A stretch of DNA of 64,000 nucleotides, from positions 1-64,000 of the forward strand of contig MWYZ01000071.1 of the NCBI GenBank assembly GCA_002050365.1, read 5' to 3'. A program made the translations under genes and the position numbers. The notes beneath the pieces are model-generated. The model did not search any database. It saw nothing but the letters and a program-made list of their open reading frames with translations, and was not told where the DNA came from. Positions within the stretch are counted from its first letter, which is position 1, and every line of letters starts with the position of its first letter. The DNA is from Acidobacteria bacterium 28-1. Lineage in GTDB: Bacteria; Acidobacteriota; Blastocatellia; Pyrinomonadales; Pyrinomonadaceae. Positions 40,329 through 49,724 of this stretch are shown piece after piece.

Positions 40329-41278
40329 AAATTTTTCACGGAACCGATAATGCCAACATTCTGCGCTCGACGGTTTTGACACTCGGCGTTTTTGACGGCT
40401 TGCATCTCGGTCATCAAAAAATAATTCAAAAGGTCGTCAGTCGCGCCGAAGCCGCCGGTGCCGTTTCGACCGTGATAACTTTTGACCCGCATCCGCGCGC
40501 CGTTCTTTACCCGGAAAATGCGCCGCCGCTGCTGCAAACGCTCGACCAGCGGCTGGCTAACTTTAAAGTTCTGGGAATCAAACAGACGATTGTCATTCGT
40601 TTCAATCAGGAATTCGCCAATCAGAACGCAGAAGTTTTTCTGCGCGATATTGTTCACGAACGCCTTCAAGCGAAAGAAGTTTTTTTAGGCAAAGGTTTTG
40701 CGTTCGGCAAAAATCGCGGCGGTAATATCGAATTACTGAAAAAGATAAGCGCGGAACTCGGATTTTACGCCGACGAGGTTCCTGAAATCACCGTGCGCGG
40801 TCAACGCATTTCATCTTCAAAAATCCGCGAGTTGCTTGCCATTGGAAAAATAAATTTCGCCCGCCGAATGCTCGGCAGACCCTACGGCGTGGAAGGTCAG
40901 ATTATTCACGGCGACCAGCGCGGACGCACCATCGGTTTTCCGACGGCAAATCTCAAACCGCGCAACCGCGTGATTCCGAAATACGGCGTTTACGCAACCG
41001 CCAATTTAATTGACGGCAAATGGCGGCGAAGCATCACGAATGTCGGCGTGCGACCGACATTCGAAGGCGACAAAGAACCTTCGATTGAAAGCTACATTTT
41101 CGATTTCGACGGCGACCTCTACGGTGACGTTCTGCGCGTCCGTTTTCTGCACCGCATCCGCGATGAAAGAAAGTTCAGCGGTATCGAAGAACTTAAGAAT
41201 CAAATTGAAAAGGATACGCGTCGCGCTCTGAGCTATTTCAAACGGCTAGGCGTTAAGAATTCTCTAGATATTGTTTGA
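40325..41278 (+). CDS. ribF: Bifunctional riboflavin kinase / FAD synthetase RibF
   Basis: A 317-residue protein of normal family length. The N-terminal FMN adenylyltransferase has LGVFDGLHLGHQKII (HxGH-type motif). The C-terminal flavokinase has EGQIIHGDQRGRTIGFPTANL and KYGVYAT, then VRPTFEGDKEPSIESYIF. It makes FMN and FAD from riboflavin with two ATP. Third gene of the coupled operon. Confidence 0.96.
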   Translation: MKIFHGTDNANILRSTVLTLGVFDGLHLGHQKIIQKVVSRAEAAGAVSTVITFDPHPRAVLYPENAPPLLQTLDQRLANFKVLGIKQTIVIRFNQEFANQNAEVFLRDIVHERLQAKEVFLGKGFAFGKNRGGNIELLKKISAELGFYADEVPEITVRGQRISSSKIRELLAIGKINFARRMLGRPYGVEGQIIHGDQRGRTIGFPTANLKPRNRVIPKYGVYATANLIDGKWRRSITNVGVRPTFEGDKEPSIESYIFDFDGDLYGDVLRVRFLHRIRDERKFSGIEELKNQIEKDTRRALSYFKRLGVKNSLDIV

Positions 41279-41339
41279 AAACTAAAATTTGTGAAATTTG
41301 TTGCAAACCGAATTGCTTTTTATGATTCTAAATTAACTT

Positions 41340-43097
41340 ATGCAAAAAGATTTGGTAATGGAAGAAAATACGAGCGGATTGATTGTGCAGCAAAAGGTTA
41401 TCGAACCGATTTTGGAAAACGGTAACGGTAATCACGCTTTGATCGAAACGAAGCAGTTGCCAATTGCGAAAAAAATTTCCAATCAAGAGTTGATTGCCGA
41501 AGAGAAATCTTTAATCCAGCAGGAAGAATCGGTTGAGAAGAATTATCGCGGAATCGGCGGTTATTTGCGGCTTTTTCAAGTGTCGAAGGTTATCGGAATG
41601 CTCGCGCTCTATCTTTACCTCGACCAATACGATTTGCATCACGCGCAATACGGAAAACACGCTGCCGCCAGAATGATAACTGCACAAAGATTAACTTGGC
41701 TAGCGGTTTTGGGTGAACAATTTCACAAAATCAATCTCTGGTTTTTTCATCAATTTATGCTTCTTCTTCGCCGATTTTTCCTCGGCAGCGAAGCGAACAA
41801 AGAGTTAAATCACGAAAAACAAGCCGTCTGGCTGAAAGATAATTTAATTGAGCTTGGACCGACTTTTATCAAAATTGGTCAATCTCTAGGAACACGCGCC
41901 GACCTTCTGCCTTTAGCGTTTGTCAAAGCGTTGGGCGAATTGCAGGATAATGTGCCGTCATTTCCAAACGAGATTGCCTTCGCCAGAATCGAAAAAGAAC
42001 TCGGTCGCAAAATCAACGAAGTTTATGCCGAATTTGATGTCGAACCGATTGCCGCCGCATCTCTCGGACAAGTTTATCGCGCTAAACTTTTTACGGGCGA
42101 AGAAGTCGCAGTAAAAGTTCAGCGTCCGAATTTAACGGCGATAATTAAAGGCGACATCGAAATTTTGCGAAAAGTCACAAAATTTGCCGAACGCTTTCCG
42201 TCATTGAACGAAAATGCGGATTGGGCGGGAATGCTCAGGGAATTTGACGAAACGATTCACGAGGAAATGGATTATTCGGCGGAAGGCAAGAATGCCGAGC
42301 GCTTTCACGAAAGTTTCAAGGAGTGGACGAATGTTCACGTCCCGCACATATATTGGAACGCAACGACTGAAAAAGTTCTAACGATGGAGTTTATTCACGG
42401 CACGAAAGTTACGGCTTTGGACGAGCTTCGCGCTCGCCACGTTTCGCCCGAAAAGGTCAACCGTCTGTTGATTCGCACTTACTTAAAACAATTATTGGAA
42501 GACGGCTTCTTTCACGCCGACCCGCATCCGGGCAATCTCTTGGTAATGCCCGACGGACGACTTGCGTTTTTCGATTTCGGAATGGTCGGCAGAATCACGC
42601 CGCAATTGCAGTCGAAAATGATTGACGCATTTTTCCACGTCATCGCTAAAGACCCGGCTGGAATCGCTCAGGATTTGATAGATTTAGATTTTATGAAGCC
42701 CGGCTCAAATCCTGAAGTTGTTAAACCGGTCGTTGAAAAAATGTTCGAGTTTCATCTGAATTTGAAACTCAAGGAAGTAAACTTTAAAGAATTAACTTAC
42801 GATTTAGCGGACGTAATGTATGATTATCCGTTTCGTCTGCCGTCGAATTTTACATATATTATGCGTGCGTTGATGACGCTTGAAGGCATTGGAATTATTA
42901 CCGACCCGGAATTTAATTTCTTTGAAACGGCGAAGCCTTACGCCAAAGAATTTATGCTGAAACGCGAAGGCAAAGATTTGCGAAAACTGCTGACCGACAA
43001 ACTTTTGGGGCGCGACAAAGACGGTAAAGTTGATTTGGATAGAACTTGGAAATTGGCGAAGATGGCGTTTAAGACGGTTTTCAATACGGGAAAATAG
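41340..43097 (+). CDS. ABC1/UbiB family atypical protein kinase
   Basis: A 585-residue protein. The family's signature KxGQ segment reads PTFIKIGQSLGTRADLLP (about 175-192). AAASLGQVYRAKLF is the Ala-rich nucleotide loop that replaces the Gly-rich one, EVAVKVQRP carries the ATP-binding Lys, and HADPHPGNL near 395 with FDFGMVG near 415 are catalytic and metal motifs. UbiB-type proteins support quinone lipid metabolism through ATPase activity. The N-terminal 60 residues are variable. The last 19 codons recur as a diverged copy at about 45010-45075. Confidence 0.92.
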   Translation: MQKDLVMEENTSGLIVQQKVIEPILENGNGNHALIETKQLPIAKKISNQELIAEEKSLIQQEESVEKNYRGIGGYLRLFQVSKVIGMLALYLYLDQYDLHHAQYGKHAAARMITAQRLTWLAVLGEQFHKINLWFFHQFMLLLRRFFLGSEANKELNHEKQAVWLKDNLIELGPTFIKIGQSLGTRADLLPLAFVKALGELQDNVPSFPNEIAFARIEKELGRKINEVYAEFDVEPIAAASLGQVYRAKLFTGEEVAVKVQRPNLTAIIKGDIEILRKVTKFAERFPSLNENADWAGMLREFDETIHEEMDYSAEGKNAERFHESFKEWTNVHVPHIYWNATTEKVLTMEFIHGTKVTALDELRARHVSPEKVNRLLIRTYLKQLLEDGFFHADPHPGNLLVMPDGRLAFFDFGMVGRITPQLQSKMIDAFFHVIAKDPAGIAQDLIDLDFMKPGSNPEVVKPVVEKMFEFHLNLKLKEVNFKELTYDLADVMYDYPFRLPSNFTYIMRALMTLEGIGIITDPEFNFFETAKPYAKEFMLKREGKDLRKLLTDKLLGRDKDGKVDLDRTWKLAKMAFKTVFNTGK

Positions 43098-43209
43098 TTT
43101 TATGACAGATGAAAAGGTTTCTTATCGTAGGAAAGATATAATCATAATCTTAGCCGATTTGAATGTGATGGTTGTGTCTTTAGATAGAATTGGTTCTTAC
43201 TATTCTGAA

Positions 43210-44218
43210 TAGACATTATTTGAAATAAGAGAAATGAATTAAACTGGATAAATGTTAAATTATCTTGAGTTAAAAGAGAAGCCGAGAGAATTTTTGGTGG
43301 CGACAGGTTTAAGAAATGAAGAGTTTGAATGCCTTTTACCAACTTTTGAAAAATGTTATCAAGAAAGTTTGCCGACCAAACCGAAGCCGACAAGAAAGAA
43401 AAAACAACGTCAAGCAGGTGGCGGTAGAAAGTCAAATTTGGCAACTTTGAGCGACAAATTATTGTTTATTCTGGTGTATCAAAAAACATTTCAACTGCAA
43501 ACAATGCACGGTTAGCAGTTTGGTTTGAGTCAAGGGCGGGTAAATTATTGGATACATCGGTTGTTGCCTATTTTGCAGAAGGCTTTGGCTGAAATGGGCA
43601 TGAAACCTGCACGCGACCGACAGAAGGTAGCATCAACAATTGAGGCAATTGAAGGTGGCGCGAATTTGAGTCTTGATGCCTCCGAAAGAGAGCTTCAAAG
43701 ACCTGTCAAGATAGACAAACAAAAGGAAAAGTATAGCGGAAAGAAGAAAACACACACCGATAAAAATGTGCTTTTGGTGAACGAAAACACGAGCAAAGTG
43801 GTGTTTTTGAGTGCGACAGCGGAAGGAAAAAAGCACGATAAAAAGTTAGCCGATGAAAGCCAAATCAGTTATCCGCAGAATGCGAGTTTGACGAAAGACA
43901 CCGGATTTCAAGGTTATGAGCCGGAAGGGATATTAACGGAACAGCCAAAAAAAAGTAAGGGGAAAGGAGTTGACAGCGATTGAAAAGTTTTTGAACAGAA
44001 TGATTTCAAGAGTGCGAATAATGGTGGAAAATGTCATTTGTGGAGTGAAAAGATGTCGCATAGTGAAAGACACCTTGCGACTGACAAAAGAGCAGATTTC
44101 CGATAAGGTAATGGAAATAGCGTGTGGCTTACACAATTTACGAGTAACATTTCGACAGCCACTTGAAACTATTGATATTACTGATATTAACGAAATATCT
44201 TATTTCAAATAATGTCTA
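43210..44218 (+). mobile_element. IS5-like insertion sequence, inactivated
   Basis: Perfect 21-bp terminal inverted repeats at 43210-43230 and 44198-44218 (beginning TAGACATTATTTG). The outer TA of each could be the target duplication. About 1.0 kb with one broken transposase gene. Confidence 0.85.
43252..44212 (+). pseudogene. IS5-family DDE transposase with nonsense mutation and frameshift
   Basis: About 320 codons. The N-terminus has an HTH-like region and a Lys/Arg stretch (KPKPTRKKKQRQAGGGRK). An in-frame TAG at 43513-43515 sits between TMHG and QFGLSQGRVNYW. The frame then runs to 43983, and the C-terminal part (TAIEKFLNRMISRVRIMVEN) continues in another frame after an A8 run (about 43947-43954). 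Parts of the DDE fold remain (SLDASE, KDTGFQGYEPEG). Some IS5 relatives use frameshifting, but the TAG makes this copy inactive. Confidence 0.85.
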
Positions 44219-44474
44219 ATGTAAAAGTATTGAAGAGTATCATGCCTTATCATCTAATTTTCTTGATGAGTGGAAAATTCTTCCTAAACTTGCAAATGCA
44301 AGAAAAATTTTAGACTCTGCTTTTTCATACGAACTTGGCGATGATGATATGGATGAATTGGAAAGAGAATTTCAAGATTTACAATATTGGAGCATGAAAA
44401 ATCCTAAGCCGCTGAAAAAGGGGAAATCCCGATAAAATTGCTTTCAAAATAATTTTGATATAAAAAAAGAAATT

Positions 44475-44684
44475 ATGACAATCACGGTTGAAGAAATTGA
44501 CAGCAAACTACAAACGCTTTCCGAAGATAAACTGACGGCGGTTTATCATTTTGTCTCGTATTTAGCCGACCAAGATTTTGATATATCGGACGTTTCAGCG
44601 AGAGATTTGATGTTTGCGTCGGAAGATTTGATTGCTAAAGATTGGGATACGCCAGAGGAAGACAAAGCATGGGCAGATTTATAA
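44475..44684 (+). CDS. Antitoxin of a MazF/PemK-type module
   Basis: A 69-residue acidic protein (MTITVEEIDSKLQTLSEDKL). Its stop lies inside the toxin gene (16-bp overlap), the usual antitoxin-first order. The N-terminal helical region and acidic C-terminal tail (DWDTPEEDKAWADL) suit toxin binding. No named antitoxin family fits with confidence; assignment is by partner. Confidence 0.75.
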   Translation: MTITVEEIDSKLQTLSEDKLTAVYHFVSYLADQDFDISDVSARDLMFASEDLIAKDWDTPEEDKAWADL

Positions 44685-44998
44685 AAGGCGATGTCGTCGT
44701 TACGCCGTTTCCTTTTTCCGATTTAACCGCTAACAAAAAGCGTCCTGCTTTGGTCATCGCCGATTTAACAGGCGACGACATTATTATTTGTTTAATAACC
44801 AGCCAAAACGCTAAAGATAATTACGCAATTTCACTAGCTTCTAACGATTTAGCAAACGGGCAACTGAGACAGGACAGCAATATCCGTCCAAATAGGCTTT
44901 TCACAATTGACGCAAAAATTGTCCTCTACCGAATCGGGACTCTGAAAAGGGAAAAAACCGAAAAAGTAACCGAAAAAATCATTGAAATTTTCTCTTGA
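44669..44998 (+). CDS. MazF/PemK-family toxin (endoribonuclease)
   Basis: A 109-residue protein from ATG 44669 (AGAGGAAG upstream). GDVVVTPFPFSDLTANKKRP then ALVIADLTGDDIIICLITS is the PemK/MazF fold: the DVxxxxFPFSD loop, the RPALVI strand and later SNIRPNRLFTIDAKIV. Such toxins cut mRNA at short sequences until neutralised. An alternative upstream start at 44642 adds nine residues without support. Confidence 0.88.
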   Translation: MGRFIKGDVVVTPFPFSDLTANKKRPALVIADLTGDDIIICLITSQNAKDNYAISLASNDLANGQLRQDSNIRPNRLFTIDAKIVLYRIGTLKREKTEKVTEKIIEIFS

Positions 44999-45002
44999 AT
45001 CA

Positions 45003-45075
45003 AATTGATTTATACAAAACCTGGAAGTTGGCTAAGATGGCGTTTAAGACGGTTTTCAATACGGGAAGCAAATAA
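45003..45075 (+). pseudogene. Duplicated 3' end of the ABC1 kinase gene
   Basis: TWKLAKMAFKTVFNTGSK is encoded right after the toxin stop. It repeats the last codons of the kinase gene (43042-43097, TWKLAKMAFKTVFNTGK) with several silent changes and one Ser insertion. No upstream kinase sequence accompanies it. It may be the remnant of a second kinase gene or one side of an insertion repeat. Confidence 0.7.
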
Positions 45076-45084
45076 AAATTTACG

Positions 45085-46587
45085 GTGAAAAATAAAAGCA
45101 CAATTTTTCAAATGCTCTTTGTAGCTTTTTCAATTTGTGTTTTTCTTCCTCAAACTTCTTTGGCATTTCAATCTCCGAAAATTGATGATGAAAAATTCGC
45201 GCAGATTTTTCAAAAAGCTCAAGCAAAATTAGACGAATTACACGCTTCGTTAAAGTTTCCCGGCGGATGCGTCGGCTTTGTTTTGCCCGACGGACGTTCA
45301 GGTTCGGTTTCGACAGGTGTTGCGGATTTAAAAACTCAAACGAAACTCAAACCTTCAGACCCGATGCTCGCGGGAAGCATCGGAAAAACTTTTGTTTCAG
45401 CCGCGACATTGCAACTCGCGCAGGAAGGGAAACTGAATCTCGACGAAAAAATCGAACGATGGTTGGGAAATGAATCTTGGTTTGCGAGATTGCCAAACGC
45501 TAAAGACATCACGTTGCGAACGCTTCTGAATCATTCAAGCGGCATTCCGAATCACGTTGACGATGGAAGTTTTCAAAAAGCGATGTTTAAAAGTTTCGGT
45601 AAAGACATCAAGTATGAAGAATTGATTGCTTATGTTCTCGACAAAAAACCGCTTTTCGAGGCGGGCAAAAATTTCAACTACGCTGATACAAATTATATTT
45701 TGGTAGGAATAATTGTCGAGCGAGCAACGGGCAAAACTTTGTATTACGAAATCGCGCAGAGAATTTTGAAACCGCTCAGACTCGATGATACTTTTCCTTC
45801 AAATAAAAATGTTCTGCCGCGAGTCGTCAATGGTTATTTTCAAAACAAGCCGATAATCGCGGGCGGAAAATTCACTGTCAATCCGCAATGGGAATGGGCC
45901 GGCGGCGGCTTTGCTTCGACGACTGAAGACCTTGCGCGTTGGGCAAAATTCTTGTATGCGGGCGACGTTTTGCAGAAAAAATATTTGGACGAAATGCTCG
46001 GAAGCACGACCGTTGGCGAAGGCAAAGGTTACGGTTTAGGCGTGGAAATCGTGCAAGGAAAATTTGGAAAATCTCACGGACACGACGGCGAATTTCCCGG
46101 CTATCTGTCAGATATGCGCTATTTTCCGCAGTATAAAATTGCCGTTGCCGCTCAGGTAAATGCGGACGAGACTCCCGAAGCGAGTAAGTTTATAGCTTCC
46201 GCCGTTGATGATTTTGCACAGATAATTATTGGCGAACTCGTCGCCGAAAAACTTTCCGAAGCGGAAAAACTGAATCTACAAAAGACGGCGGAAGATTGGT
46301 TAAAATTGGTTGACGCGGGAAAATTCGCGGAGAGTTGGGAAGGAATTTCCGCTGAACTCAAAGCCAAATACGCGAAGGAAAAATGGCAATCCACCGTACA
46401 ACCGTTTTTGAAAAAGGTTGGAAATTTCAAGTCGAGAAAATTTAAAAACGTCATCGCTTTTGAAGCCGAAACGGTTACGATTGATTTTGAAAGCTCATTC
46501 GCAAAACTTTCGTCAGCGATCGAAACTCTAATTTTGAAACGGGAAAAAGACGGTAAATGGCGTGTGGCGAGTCATTCGATTAAATGA
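45085..46587 (+). CDS. Secreted serine hydrolase, beta-lactamase/D-Ala carboxypeptidase family
   Basis: A 500-residue protein with a signal peptide (FVAFSICVFLPQTSLAF). The class C-like domain has SIGKTF near residue 98 (SxxK), FNYADTNYILVG near 198 (Tyr and Asn of the YxN region) and HGHDGEFPGYLSD near 334 (HxG, the KTG equivalent). These enzymes cut or transfer acyl groups on peptides or esters; few are true beta-lactamases. The C-terminal 110 residues form a separate domain (LNLQKTAEDWLKLVDAGKFA). GTG 45085 is the only usable start. It overlaps the next gene by 4 bp. Confidence 0.85.
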   Translation: MKNKSTIFQMLFVAFSICVFLPQTSLAFQSPKIDDEKFAQIFQKAQAKLDELHASLKFPGGCVGFVLPDGRSGSVSTGVADLKTQTKLKPSDPMLAGSIGKTFVSAATLQLAQEGKLNLDEKIERWLGNESWFARLPNAKDITLRTLLNHSSGIPNHVDDGSFQKAMFKSFGKDIKYEELIAYVLDKKPLFEAGKNFNYADTNYILVGIIVERATGKTLYYEIAQRILKPLRLDDTFPSNKNVLPRVVNGYFQNKPIIAGGKFTVNPQWEWAGGGFASTTEDLARWAKFLYAGDVLQKKYLDEMLGSTTVGEGKGYGLGVEIVQGKFGKSHGHDGEFPGYLSDMRYFPQYKIAVAAQVNADETPEASKFIASAVDDFAQIIIGELVAEKLSEAEKLNLQKTAEDWLKLVDAGKFAESWEGISAELKAKYAKEKWQSTVQPFLKKVGNFKSRKFKNVIAFEAETVTIDFESSFAKLSSAIETLILKREKDGKWRVASHSIK

Positions 46588-47321
46588 AATTTACGGTTAT
46601 GAAAACTTTTATAATTTTCAATCTGGCTTTGGTTTTTCTATCGCTTTCTGTTTCAAATTTATCCGCGCAGAAGAAGTCCGAAATGACGAACAAAATCAAA
46701 ATCGCGCATATCGAAAAAGATTTTCTGATTAGCGAACTCAACAACAAATCTTGGAAAAAGGCAAAGGAAATCTCAATCGAAAATTATTGGTCAGGCAAAA
46801 GAGCAGAAGTTGGACGACACGCGAAAGCAAAACTTCTTTGGTCTGACGCGGCGTTTTACATTCGCTTTGAAGCGAATCAAACCGAGCCGCTAGTCGTTTC
46901 TGACGCGCCGAATCTGAAAAGCAAAACACTAGGACTGTGGGACAGAGATGTGTGCGAGATTTTCGTCGCGCCGAACGCGGACGAGCCGCGCAAGTATTAT
47001 GAATTTGAAATTGCGCCAACGGGCGAATGGATTGATTTGGCGATTCATCAGTTACCTAACCGACGTGAAACCAATTTCGATTACAATTCGGGAATCCAAT
47101 CAGCCGCGAGAATCGAAACGAATAAAATTGTGATGGCGATAAAAATCGGATGGAAAGCATTCGGCAAAACACCGCAGGTGAATGAAATTTGGAAAGGAAA
47201 TCTTTTTCGGTGCATCGGCGCGGGCGACGCTCGCGGTTATCTTTCTTGGCAAGCGACGAAAACCGAAACGCCAAATTTTCACGTTCCCGAAGCGTTCGGC
47301 GAATTTCAATTTATCAAATAA
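46584..47321 (+). CDS. Secreted CBM9-like carbohydrate-binding domain protein
   Basis: A 245-residue protein with a signal peptide (IIFNLALVFLSLSVSNLSAQ) and one beta-sandwich domain. LLWSDAAFYIRFEAN, then LGLWDRDVCEIFVAPN and YYEFEIAPTGEWIDLAIH are the conserved parts of CBM9-like domains, in which the aromatic and acidic residues hold sugar and calcium. There is no catalytic domain. ATGA overlap with the serine hydrolase suggests one transcript. ATG 46599 is an alternative start, just before the hydrophobic core. Confidence 0.8.
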   Translation: MKFTVMKTFIIFNLALVFLSLSVSNLSAQKKSEMTNKIKIAHIEKDFLISELNNKSWKKAKEISIENYWSGKRAEVGRHAKAKLLWSDAAFYIRFEANQTEPLVVSDAPNLKSKTLGLWDRDVCEIFVAPNADEPRKYYEFEIAPTGEWIDLAIHQLPNRRETNFDYNSGIQSAARIETNKIVMAIKIGWKAFGKTPQVNEIWKGNLFRCIGAGDARGYLSWQATKTETPNFHVPEAFGEFQFIK

Positions 47322-47539
47322 ATAAAGTTCAAACCGTGCAGACCGGATAATCCAAAAAATTTAAAGCCCTGTTTATCCTGCCCAGCCTGCAAATTTTGCT
47401 TTGCGCTTCGTTCGCCTCATCAATTATCACACGGTTAAATTAAAAATTCTTTCGTCCTTTTCCCGATTCTCCGCGTCTAATTTAGCAGATTACACTTTGG
47501 ACGATTCCGAAGCATTCATAATTTTTCGAGGTAAAAGCA

Positions 47540-49654
47540 ATGAAACATAAATTCTCTCTAATTCACAAAATCGCGGCGTTTTTGATGCTGACGGCAATGT
47601 TCAGTCCGATTTTTACGGTCGGCACAAACGCGCAAATGATGCGAAAAACGAGCGCGAAACTATTAACCGAAGACCAGAAAATACTTCACGTGCTTAATCG
47701 TTTGGGTTTCGGCGCGCGTGAAGGCAATGTCGAACGAGTCAAAGCAATTGGCATCAATAAATATATTGAACAGCAATTAAACGCGTCTGCGATAAGCGAT
47801 TTGACGGCGGAGGCGAAGGTTAAAAATTTGGACGTTTTAAAAATGTCGAACGAAGAATTGTTTGCCAAATATCCGAATCAAGCAGCGGTTTTGCTAGCGG
47901 TCGCGCAGAAAAATAATTTGGATAAAGGCGATATAGCCCAACTCAAAAATAAAAATCGAGTTAAAGGCGACGAAATGAAAAACGCGGACGGCGCGATGAT
48001 CTCAAGCGATAACAAAAATGCCGACGCGAACGTCGCTCAACTGAGCGAAGCCGACCGCCAAAAATATCAACAGGAAATCGCTGCGCTTTACGCGAAATAC
48101 AAACTCGGCAAACCGCAGCAAATTACGCAGCAATTGAACGCTTCGCGCATTATGCGGGCGGTTTATTCCGAAAGACAGCTTAACGAAGTGATGGTTGATT
48201 TTTGGACAAATCATTTTAACGCTTATGCCAACAAAGCTGCCACGCGATGGTTTCTGCCCGAATACGACCGTGACGTAATTCGCCCGAATGCTTTGGGAAA
48301 TTTCAAAGACTTATTGACGGCGACGGCACAATCGCCGGCAATGCTTTTTTATCTCGACAATTTTCAATCGGTTTCGCCGGACGCGCAGACGGCTGGAAAT
48401 AATCGCGGAAAATATCCGAATCGCCGCTTGAATCAAACGAATCAAACGAATCAAATGAACGCGCAACGCCGCGAGCAACTTAAAAAACAATACGGCTTGA
48501 ATGATGCGGAACTCGACGCGCGAATTAAGCAAAATCAACAAAACCCGAAACAGCCGAAAAGAATGCAGCGCGGAATCAATGAAAATTATGCCCGCGAGAT
48601 TATGGAACTGCATACTTTGGGAGTCGAAGGCGGCTACACGCAAAACGACATTAAGGAAGTCGCGCGAGCATTTACCGGCTGGACAATCGTTGACCCGCGC
48701 GGTTATCGGCGCACATTTGCGAGTGTGGCAAACGGCACGGAAGACAAGCGCGCGACTCGTTTAATGCGTCTTGCAGGTTTACCGGAAGACGCCGAAAGCG
48801 GAACTTTCTTCTTCAACGAACGCGCCCACGACAAAGGCGAGAAAACGGTTTTGGGGCAAAAAATTAATGAAGGCGGAATGAAAGACGGTTTAAAAGTGAT
48901 TGATGTTTTGGTTAATCATCCGTCAACCGCGAAATTTATCGCCCGCAAATTAGCGGTCAAATTTGTTTCCGATAATCCGAGCGAAGCCCTTGTCGGTCGC
49001 GTTGCGAAAGCGTTCCAAGATTCAAAAGGCGATATAAAGACGACTTTACGCGCAATTTTTACGGATAAAGAATTTTTCGCGGCGGAAAATTACCGCGCTA
49101 AAATTAAAACGCCGTTTGAAGTCGTCATCAGCGCGATTCGCACCGTCGGCGCGGACACTAACGGCGGACAAATTCAAGCGATGCTGGCGAAAATGGGCGA
49201 GCCGCTTTACGCTTATCAAGCGCCAACCGGTTATCCCGACACGGCGGAAGATTGGGTCAACACAGGCGCGCTTTTAGAGCGTCTGAATTTTGCCGTCGCG
49301 CTCGCCTCAAATCGTATTCCGGGAACGCGCGTTAATCTGAAACAGTTTGAAGGAAAAGATAAATCGGAAATTCTAAATCGTTCGATTGCCGTAGTTTTAG
49401 ACGGTGAAATCTCGCCGAATACAAAAGCCACGCTTTTGAAACAACTCGAACAACCACTTATCGAGCCGAAAATAGAAACAGTCGCGGACAATTCGGACGA
49501 CGGCGACGCAATGGAAAATACGGCGATGATGCAAAATCAAGGCGGCGGGCGCAATCGTCAGAGACAAGTTCGATTATTGCCGCCGAGCGGCAACGCGGAA
49601 GTCTTTAAGGTTGTCGGTTTGATTTTGGGAACGCCCGAATTTCAAAGACAGTAA
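47540..49654 (+). CDS. Secreted DUF1800 protein
   Basis: A 704-residue protein with a signal peptide (FLMLTAMFSPIFTVGTNAQ). DUF1800 marks: ILHVLNRLGFGAREGNVERV near residue 50, ARAFTGWTIVDP near 375, KFIARKLAVKFVSDNPSE near 470, and TGYPDTAEDWVNTGALLERL near 555. A Gln/Asn-rich insert lies near 290-330. DUF1800 is usually encoded beside DUF1501 and occurs in the envelope; its biochemical role is not established. ATG 47540, with CGAGGT upstream, the same box as before the DUF1501 gene. Confidence 0.93.
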   Translation: MKHKFSLIHKIAAFLMLTAMFSPIFTVGTNAQMMRKTSAKLLTEDQKILHVLNRLGFGAREGNVERVKAIGINKYIEQQLNASAISDLTAEAKVKNLDVLKMSNEELFAKYPNQAAVLLAVAQKNNLDKGDIAQLKNKNRVKGDEMKNADGAMISSDNKNADANVAQLSEADRQKYQQEIAALYAKYKLGKPQQITQQLNASRIMRAVYSERQLNEVMVDFWTNHFNAYANKAATRWFLPEYDRDVIRPNALGNFKDLLTATAQSPAMLFYLDNFQSVSPDAQTAGNNRGKYPNRRLNQTNQTNQMNAQRREQLKKQYGLNDAELDARIKQNQQNPKQPKRMQRGINENYAREIMELHTLGVEGGYTQNDIKEVARAFTGWTIVDPRGYRRTFASVANGTEDKRATRLMRLAGLPEDAESGTFFFNERAHDKGEKTVLGQKINEGGMKDGLKVIDVLVNHPSTAKFIARKLAVKFVSDNPSEALVGRVAKAFQDSKGDIKTTLRAIFTDKEFFAAENYRAKIKTPFEVVISAIRTVGADTNGGQIQAMLAKMGEPLYAYQAPTGYPDTAEDWVNTGALLERLNFAVALASNRIPGTRVNLKQFEGKDKSEILNRSIAVVLDGEISPNTKATLLKQLEQPLIEPKIETVADNSDDGDAMENTAMMQNQGGGRNRQRQVRLLPPSGNAEVFKVVGLILGTPEFQRQ

Positions 49655-49659
49655 TTGTA

Positions 49660-49724
49660 ATGGATAACGGATAATGGATAATGAATAATTTTCGGATTTT
49701 CATTATCCATTATCCGTTATCCAT
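49660..49724. terminator. Hairpin of GGATAA-type quasi-repeats between convergent genes
   Basis: 26-bp perfect arms (49660-49685 with 49699-49724), each built of ATGGATAACGGATAATGG-type units; loop 13 nt. It sits between the DUF1800 stop and the 2OG-oxygenase stop, so it is a likely bidirectional terminator. Confidence 0.65.

Larger units (their letters stand above)
43102..44435 (+). pseudogene. Hypothetical gene split by an IS5-like element
   Basis: The 5' part (43102-43209, MTDEKVSYRRKDIIIILADL, 36 codons) and a 3' part (44220-44435, about 71 codons, CKSIEEYHALSSNFLDEW ... KKGKSR) lie on either side of the IS. Joining across an exact TA excision keeps the frame but gives a TAA codon at the junction, so the original junction codon has changed or the parts were separate. 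Function unknown; soluble and acidic. Confidence 0.5.

Noticed and set aside
43947-43983. Programmed frameshift at the A8 run of the IS5-like transposase
   Set aside because: Some relatives use this, but the copy also has an in-frame TAG upstream, so no functional product would be made; decay is the simpler reading.
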